Shown in pieces: positions 57,520-64,000 of a stretch of DNA of 64,000 bases. The position numbers and the translations under genes are program-made. Every line of letters starts with the position of its first letter. Within the stretch, counting starts at the first letter, position 1. The notes under the pieces were generated by a model, which saw only the letters and a list, made by a program, of their open reading frames with translations, was not told the DNA's origin and searched no databases. The DNA is taken from NCBI GenBank assembly GCA_963931925.1, contig OZ007570.1, positions 23,905,340-23,969,339 on the forward strand. The letters are read 5' to 3'. The stretch comes from Onchidella celtica (Eukaryota; Mollusca; Gastropoda; Systellommatophora; Onchidiidae).

Positions 57520-59130
57520 CTCTTCAAGTGCCGGATCTGGAACAGATATCGACGATCATGGTTCACCACTCACTCCTCCGCTCCGATGCTCTCAATAAGC
57601 CCATTTTATTATTGTCCTGGTTTTCCCTCGTCGCCCATCTGTTTAAACTCTCTAGATATATATGTTATTCTTTGTCTAGTTCTGCTTATTTTGCCCTCTA
57701 TTTTTGCAGTTAGAGCCTGGTGTTCAAGACCTAGGTGTCGATTCAGGTATCCCATGAACTGCAATTGTCTTCTCCTAATTGTTTTTATTAGTGATCGTTC
57801 CGTGTTGGCGTCTTTCGTCACTATTTCATTCGATTTCCTTTCCTTCCTTGAAATATTTAGCAGTCTTCTAAAAAAAAAAAAAGAGACATTTCCGTTGCCT
57901 CTAGCTTGTTTTCCGTGTCCTTAGTTAATGTCCAGCATTCACATCCGTACAGGAGGGTTGATCACTCATAGCTCTTCAAAACACCCTCATTTCTGTTGAC
58001 AATGAGATGTTTCTGCTCTTTAGAATTGAGCTCATTTTTTATTAAAGCTATCTTTAGCCATCGCTATTCTTCTTTTTATTCCTGTTGTACATTTGCCATT
58101 GGATGTAATTGTATATCCTAAATATTTAAACTTTTGTACTTGTTTAATCTTCTCACTTTTATTCATGAGATTACAGATAAGGTTTACCGCCTTTTTAGAT
58201 ATTGTCATGCATTCTGTTTTCTTGATGTTTGAGGATAGCCCCTTACTTTAACTTTCAGTCACCACAGTATCCAGAAGCAATTGAAGGTCTTTTTCTGAAC
58301 CTGCCATTAAGACAGTGTCGTAAGCATTTCTAATATTATTAATATTTTCTCCATTTAATAAGACCTGGACTTTTTTCTATATTTCTATGGATTGTTTCAC
58401 TGTACATGCTGAAGAGATCCAGTGACATGACGCACCCTTGCCTAACTCCTCTTCTGATGTTTTTGTATTCATTGTATTCTCCCTCAATTTGCACCGCAGC
58501 AGCCTGGCCCCAGTAGAGATTTCTAATAATTCTTAACGCCTTTCCATCTACGGCCACTTCTTCCAGAATTTTAAATAATTCTTTGTCGAAAGCTTTTGAA
58601 TAGTCAATGAAGCATAGGTACAGGTCCTTCTGTACTTCTATGCATTTTTCCATTAGCATAGATAGTGTGAATTTCGGGTGCCTTTGTCTGGGACGAAGCT
58701 AAATTGTGTTTCGGATATCTCTGGGTTTAAACATTTTCTCCTTCTTGCCAATAGTACTCGCACTAAAATTTTTGTTAAGTGGCTCATATAAGGCTTATTG
58801 CTCTATGCAACTCACACTGTGTTGCACCTGGCGTTTTAGGCAAAGCTATAAAAATTGATTTGGTTAGATCTTCCGGAATCTTGCAGCTGTCAGATATGCT
58901 GTTTAGGCGTTTAATTGTCATTTCAATGCCTAATTCTTCCAGAGCGACAATCACTTCGGCCTGAATGTTATCTGGTCTTGTGACTTTCCCGTATTTCATT
59001 TTCCTAAAGGCGTCCTTCACTTCTCCTTTCAATATTGTTGATCCATCTATATCTTTCTTTATTACCGGTTTGTCTTTTCTATTGCCTTTAAAAGGCTCCT
59101 CTATGTATTCTGACCAACTGCTATATTGAA
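57520..59130 (-). pseudogene. degraded LINE reverse transcriptase
   Basis: On the minus strand, in order: VKDAFRKMKYGKVTRPDNIQ, LEELGIEMTIKRLN and KSIFIALPKTPGATQCELHR (59032-58784); then LCFIDYSKAFDKE and RRGVRQGCVMSLDLF (58659-58339), the RT catalytic Asp motif and the RxGxRQGC motif; then KFKYLGYTITSNGKCT (near 58120); and RRRQLQFMGYLNRHLGLEHQ at 57821-57609, the conserved C-terminal tail. Several stops and frameshifts separate the pieces. Family is a jockey/RTE-type non-LTR element, not resolved further. Confidence 0.88.
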
Positions 59131-61639
59131 GTCTCTGTAACTAAGAAAAATATTTACTGATACAGCTGCAGTAACAGGGGTTTCCGGTGAACCCTATGCT
59201 ACGTGGTGATCGTATGTATATTTACAACACTAAAAAGCACTGGCTGGTACCTGTAGAGTTAACGTATGGCAAAATAAAAAAGAGAAAGAAAAGATTTTTA
59301 ATAAACAAGTTAAAGAAACGTTACAGAAATCAGAAATAAAAAGGAAAATGAAAACAAGCCTTAGGTCTAAGAGGACTTTTTCAGGTAAAAAAAACAAACG
59401 TTCAGTAAGCAGAATTATATATTTTTAAAAAACGGCAATTTTTAAAAACAATGATAATGGATTAACTTACCGCGAGTCCCTTTTTTAATAGTTTGACCTC
59501 TATAGTAGCACCGTCTCCCAAAGTAAACATTCCATTTCTGTCAGAGAAAGTTCTAAAAATGGTCTCAAGGTAAAGCAGCTAAAGACTTGTTTATCTACCA
59601 GAGTTTTTATCTCCTAGATAACCTAGATCTGAACTGTATGAAACCAGGTTTTTATAACACGTTTCAAATCGTTGCAACTGTATTGAAAGTGCGCAGTCAA
59701 TGTTGACTTCTTGGCATCAGTATCTCGGTGACCTCTCTGAATCACAACAAACGTGATAGTAAAATGGTAGGTATATTACATATTGGAGAACTCATTCTGG
59801 TATTGTAACTTAACAGCAGTTCACACATAGAAGTAGTGGTAACCATGTGCATCTTGTAACGATTTATATTGAAGTCTCTATATTGGCAGAAATTTAACCA
59901 TAAGTTGACTTGTTGGTAACCTGTAGGACGTCAGGCAGTGGCAGGGCAGCTTGGGGTAAGAGAGGGGGGAGGACAATTTACCCGTGTGGCCACTCGTAGG
60001 CTACCAAGGCAAGGACAGACAATTTCAAAGACTCAGATACCTTTTTCTGTGACTTATCTGACCATTGGCGAGGGACGTGGAATTTTGACCAGTGATTTAG
60101 GCTTTCACAACAGTTACTGAGATCAAAAGGTGCAAAATGTGCTGGGATTCTGTTCGAACATGTCATAATATTATTAAGGAAGTAAAGCCTCCAATGTAGT
60201 CATGAAAGGCTTTTTAACCCCTGGGCCGAAATGTCACATTACGTATTGAAAGAGGTAAAGGTGTATGTGTCATATTTTAAAAGGTCTAAGTTCGCTACAT
60301 TTTTAATACTTTCGTTGATTTTGAGCCACAAAAGCAATATTGTTCCGAGATTTTGAGCCTAAAAAGGATGCATTTTCCTCGAATAGAATCAAAAAGCGTG
60401 ACAGCAAATTTCGTTTTGAGCCTCACTTTACAGATTGGTGATAGAAACTCAACTTTAAAGACACGTCTGTGATTCCTGGAGTGAGCGGCAGCGGCCAAAT
60501 AGTTATGAAAACAAAGAAAAGCCTCAGCTGGCCACTCGGTTTACTTCGGTAATAGATTACATAATACAGCAAAAGGAGAAAGAAAAACGTCCACGTTCTC
60601 CGATTGCAGTTTATTCATTGCATGCGTTTTAGGCAAAGCTATAAAAATTGATTTGGTTAGATCTTCCGGAATCTTGCAGCTGTCAGATATGCTGTTTTAG
60701 TGTTTAGGAGTTTAGGTTGACTTAAAAGGATGCCGTTAGCTAGGCTTGGCCTTCCATCTTGCTTTTGCAAATGTACACATCTTCTGACAAAAGCAGATGA
60801 ATTTTTTCTATGCTAAAGCTCTGCTTTAAGGACACGAGACGAAAAATCCTTGGCTGTTATCTTGTATTTTTATCGGGTTAAGAAGTCGTATTAACGAAAC
60901 AGGTGGAGGTCAAAACGTTCGCTGTATTTCCCATTGTTTTCTTTTATCTTTTAACAGTATCTTCTACTGACGCAAGCCTTGGTGGATGATAAATGTGGTC
61001 GTGACAGTTCAAAGTCCCATCAATTGTCGTGACTCTAGTTGTTTAGAAAACCTGACAACAGCGTGAAATAAACAACTGATTACTGAACGTCACACGATGA
61101 CAGTGCTGTAAAAACCAAGGCCAATCACCATGACCCAGTCAGCGTGATTTTATCAGTCTGACAAGGACATGTATAGCATTTCCATAGGGTGTTATTACAC
61201 CCCTAAATGACACAGACAGGCTAAAGGTACAAAACGAAACTGGTCTGATCCGCTTTTACATCTGTTATCTACTGGTCTTGTCCACAACAACTGTTCCGCC
61301 TCCCTATTTTTACGGAAAATGCCGTATGAAAAGTAAAACACTCTTTGCTTCTCTATTATACTTGTCCACAGCATTTGTTCCACTCGATTCCTCACGCTGA
61401 ACAAGCAGAATGTTTTACTTTTGGGGGGATGCTGTGGTCAAGAATCATGTGGCCCCTGCACCCACAAGTGGACTGGATCAAACGGACTGGACAAGTCTGT
61501 ATGACAAATCCGCTTGCTCGATCTTCCCCCTACACGCTCGAGTTTGCATGATCTAAACGTCTCATATAAAATGAAGGACAGCATGATTTTGATTGCCCTG
61601 GTGATCTGCATAACATTGACAAGAAGGAAATACTAAAGA
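59131..61639. other. unassigned sequence
   Basis: No gene is supported. It contains the 74-bp copy of LINE sequence at 60624-60697 and imperfect direct repeats of CTTGTCCACA..TGTTCC near 61277 and 61361. Confidence 0.5.
60624..60697 (-). repeat. 74-bp isolated copy of LINE sequence
   Basis: Identical to 58831-58904, inside the degraded LINE, and in the same orientation. The neighbouring LINE sequence is absent. Confidence 0.9.
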
Positions 61640-62079
61640 TACTTTTGAATTCTTCAGTTCCTTCCCGAAATTCTTTTGCAGGATATATATTTTCTTTGTA
61701 ACTAAATCTCTGTGGGCTTGGGGTTCAAAGGCCTAAGTAGAAAGCTGCTCGTAAGCCTTGTCCTTTTTCAGTTTATTGCTGCAGTCTGGGTTTTATTTTC
61801 CACAAACAGTCGAATGAGCGATAAAGTTCAATAAAGCTAAGCAAGTTATCTTTCTACCATGAAGCCATGCTTTTATTATTTTTTTTAATCCCTACTATAG
61901 CTGGACTCCGAGCACACCACACTAGAAAGTAGGGCTGATACCGTTCAATACAGTGGCGCCATATGGTGTGAGGCAGCGAAATGGGTGGGTCACCGGCGGT
62001 GGGGATCCCGCTGGCTTGACGATTTGACGAGAAAATATCAAGCAGGACCTGATCCTGTCAAACTGGCTTGACAAGTCTT
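61640..62079 (-). pseudogene. dispersed repeat carrying a MADF-domain fragment (minus copy)
   Basis: On the minus strand from ATG at 61869 it reads MASW, stop, KDNLLSFIELYRSFDCLWKIK, then degenerates with stops and frame changes; TTACAAAGAAAATATATATCC and GGAAGGAACTGAAG still align with the plus copy at 49331-49814. The same CAAGCCAG..GGATCAGGTCC upstream part ends at 62079. It is clearly non-functional. Confidence 0.7.
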
Positions 62080-64000
62080 CCGTTTCACCCCATATGCTCA
62101 AGTTTGCTTGATCAGGCGGATTCGTTCAGGAGATATAAACTCTGATCAATAAAAAATAATAATAACAATAATACACGTAATGCTGTTAAGTTTATCACAG
62201 CCATGGGCGACATTAGTGTGGTCATGCAATTTTCAGGACGTTAATGCGAAGTTTACATTCTAGCAAGCAACACAAGCCGATTTGAATACTTTGCATTACT
62301 TCAGTAAGTCTTGGTCTGAACTAGCGTGTAATTTCAAGACTTTCTATGCCAAACTGTGTAACATATATCACTGATAATGACAGGAAATTTTATTGCCTTT
62401 ATTGTTATTGTTACTGTCGATTTTGCCAACGATGATGCCCTAATTATTGTTGCTGCTGCGGCAGTACTTCTTTACAAACGACAACAACAGCATAGAAATC
62501 CGAGTGTGGTGGTAGCACTATTTTTGATGGCAGTATTATGTGAGATTTCACGAAATACATTTTCATTTTGGTAATTCTTACTGTTAGTGTTGTTAATGCT
62601 GTTGCTGCCGTTGTTTATGATCTTGTAAATGTTGTGACAGCCATTTCAATCGTACCTTCATGCGTTTTCTTTCGGTCAATTATAGTAAATTATAGGCAAA
62701 AATTACTTCCTTCTCCTTTTTCCTTAGTGATTTCCTTGTCCGTTTTCAGAGTTCATGACTGGACATGAAAGAAAAATAAATCAGTACCGGATTCGTTGTG
62801 GTAGACGTGATCTATCTCTATAGTGTTTATTTTCTCTCGCGTGCTTGAGGTGGTGGTGCGCCTCGGCACATGATCAAGATGAGATATAATAAATACCCGT
62901 CTTCGCTGGACGGTTCAACATTATTCATTTATCTCGCCCCCCAGAAAACAAGTGTTTGTGCAACTCGTGATTTCTTTTTGTTACTACTGGTATACCCCGA
63001 GGGCTGGCCTTATTATCAGAATGGCACCGACTGGTAATTATTCCATTCAAATAATAATTATAATAACAAACCTAAAGTGCGTATGTTTAAGAATGAGTGG
63101 GATCAACATGAATTTTCTCGAAGACTGGCTGTTGGGCTTAGGCTATCTGAAATTTTGCATTTGCCACATAAGCTGACTGAACTGATGTTTTATTAATTAG
63201 ACTGTAGTCTGATTTTGAGTTTGCTTCTTTTTACGTTGTTTCTAAACTGGCCCGCCTTAATTAGAGCTGCAGCGCTCAAATGGAAAAAAAAAACAACAAA
63301 AAATACAAACTCAGATAATAATGTGCTGTGGCTGTTCTTAACTATACGAGATTAACTATGTTTTTACACTCAGGCATGAAGTTGATGTCACACATTTATT
63401 ATTCAATTATGATCTGCCATTATTTAGATTTACACAATACTATAAACCTCCCAACGATACACTTTGAACTTTTGAACTTCGTTTTCACTAGAATTTACAG
63501 AAAGGAATTCATGAATGTTACGCAGTCCAGATACTGTGGCTTCAGTTTCGTATCATTTTCGGTAGTTCTGTTGAGAGACGTCAGTTTTGACAAAAAGCGG
63601 ACCGCAATGAAAGTATTATGGGCGCAATGAAGGTCTTTGACGTCTTCTCGGTTTTTGGACAAGACTGATCTCATTCGGCAAAGTTGGCGAAAGCGAAATG
63701 AAACCGAGGCCTCTGTGTCTGGGCTCTTAGAAGCTAACACTAGACATGTGATCATGTAATTTTATTTAAAATTTTCATTTTATTTAAAAAGTGTTCTGTA
63801 TGTACTGACCATATTATTGTCTAGATATTTTAATTTAAAGAGTTCCGTAGGTCCCGACCACATTCTCAAGAAACCCTAATCTTGTCCCTAACCTTGTCTT
63901 TGTCCCTAAGCCTAGACCTAAAGTTATTTCTCATGCTACCCTGACTTTTCAACCAGAAAGCCCAAGTTTAGGGTTAGAGATCTTGAACGGCTGGACAGGA
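62080..64000. other. unassigned sequence to window end
   Basis: Short frames only; no motif, splice structure or repeat that I can support. Confidence 0.5.

Overview
This is a 64-kb piece of an animal nuclear genome: AT-rich, intron-rich and crowded with microsatellites and transposable elements. A lophotrochozoan, most likely a gastropod mollusc, is inferred from an intronless chemoreceptor-like GPCR, repeat bodies ending in tetranucleotide microsatellites as in molluscan pearl-type elements, and the mix of retroelements. No species is assigned. There is one assembly gap at 21869-22068.

Host genes. (1) A plus-strand gene for a single-pass immunoglobulin-superfamily receptor occupies about 2.8-9.1 kb. 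Six exons (2815-3192, 3603-3956, 5140-5430, 6215-6541, 7027-7260, 7867-8918) all join in phase 1. They encode four extracellular modules, a transmembrane helix and a long acidic tail. The tail carries five repeats of a paired-tyrosine motif with ITAM spacing but alanine at +3. Its 5' end is upstream of, or unrecognised in, the window; residues 1-66 may be an earlier exon. (2) Two exons of a betaine-homocysteine S-methyltransferase-like gene lie at 22.5-23.1 kb, with a possible last exon at 38.1 kb. A 14.5-kb retrotransposon tandem sits between them and the metal-site exon is not found. (3) A single-exon 350-residue rhodopsin-like GPCR lies at 45.4-46.5 kb.

Mobile DNA. The largest block (23562-38032) is a Ty3/gypsy element of Gmr1-like domain order (integrase upstream of reverse transcriptase). 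It is arranged LTR-internal-LTR-internal-LTR, with nearly identical 6616-bp units and one AAAAT duplication at the outer ends. Both units lack the integrase catalytic core. At 16.7-21.0 kb a tRNA-derived SINE is split by a 3.9-kb foldback element with TGTA..TACA ends and a CCGG duplication. Other elements are three solo LTRs, a short hAT element, a 139-bp perfect-hairpin element, three LINE remnants, two MADF-containing repeat copies, a pearl-like pair and several dispersed repeats.

The remaining stretches (parts of 9-12, 14-16, 38-43, 46-48 and 52-64 kb) show no convincing genes. Exon borders come from splice dinucleotides, frame and phase only; no transcript evidence was available.
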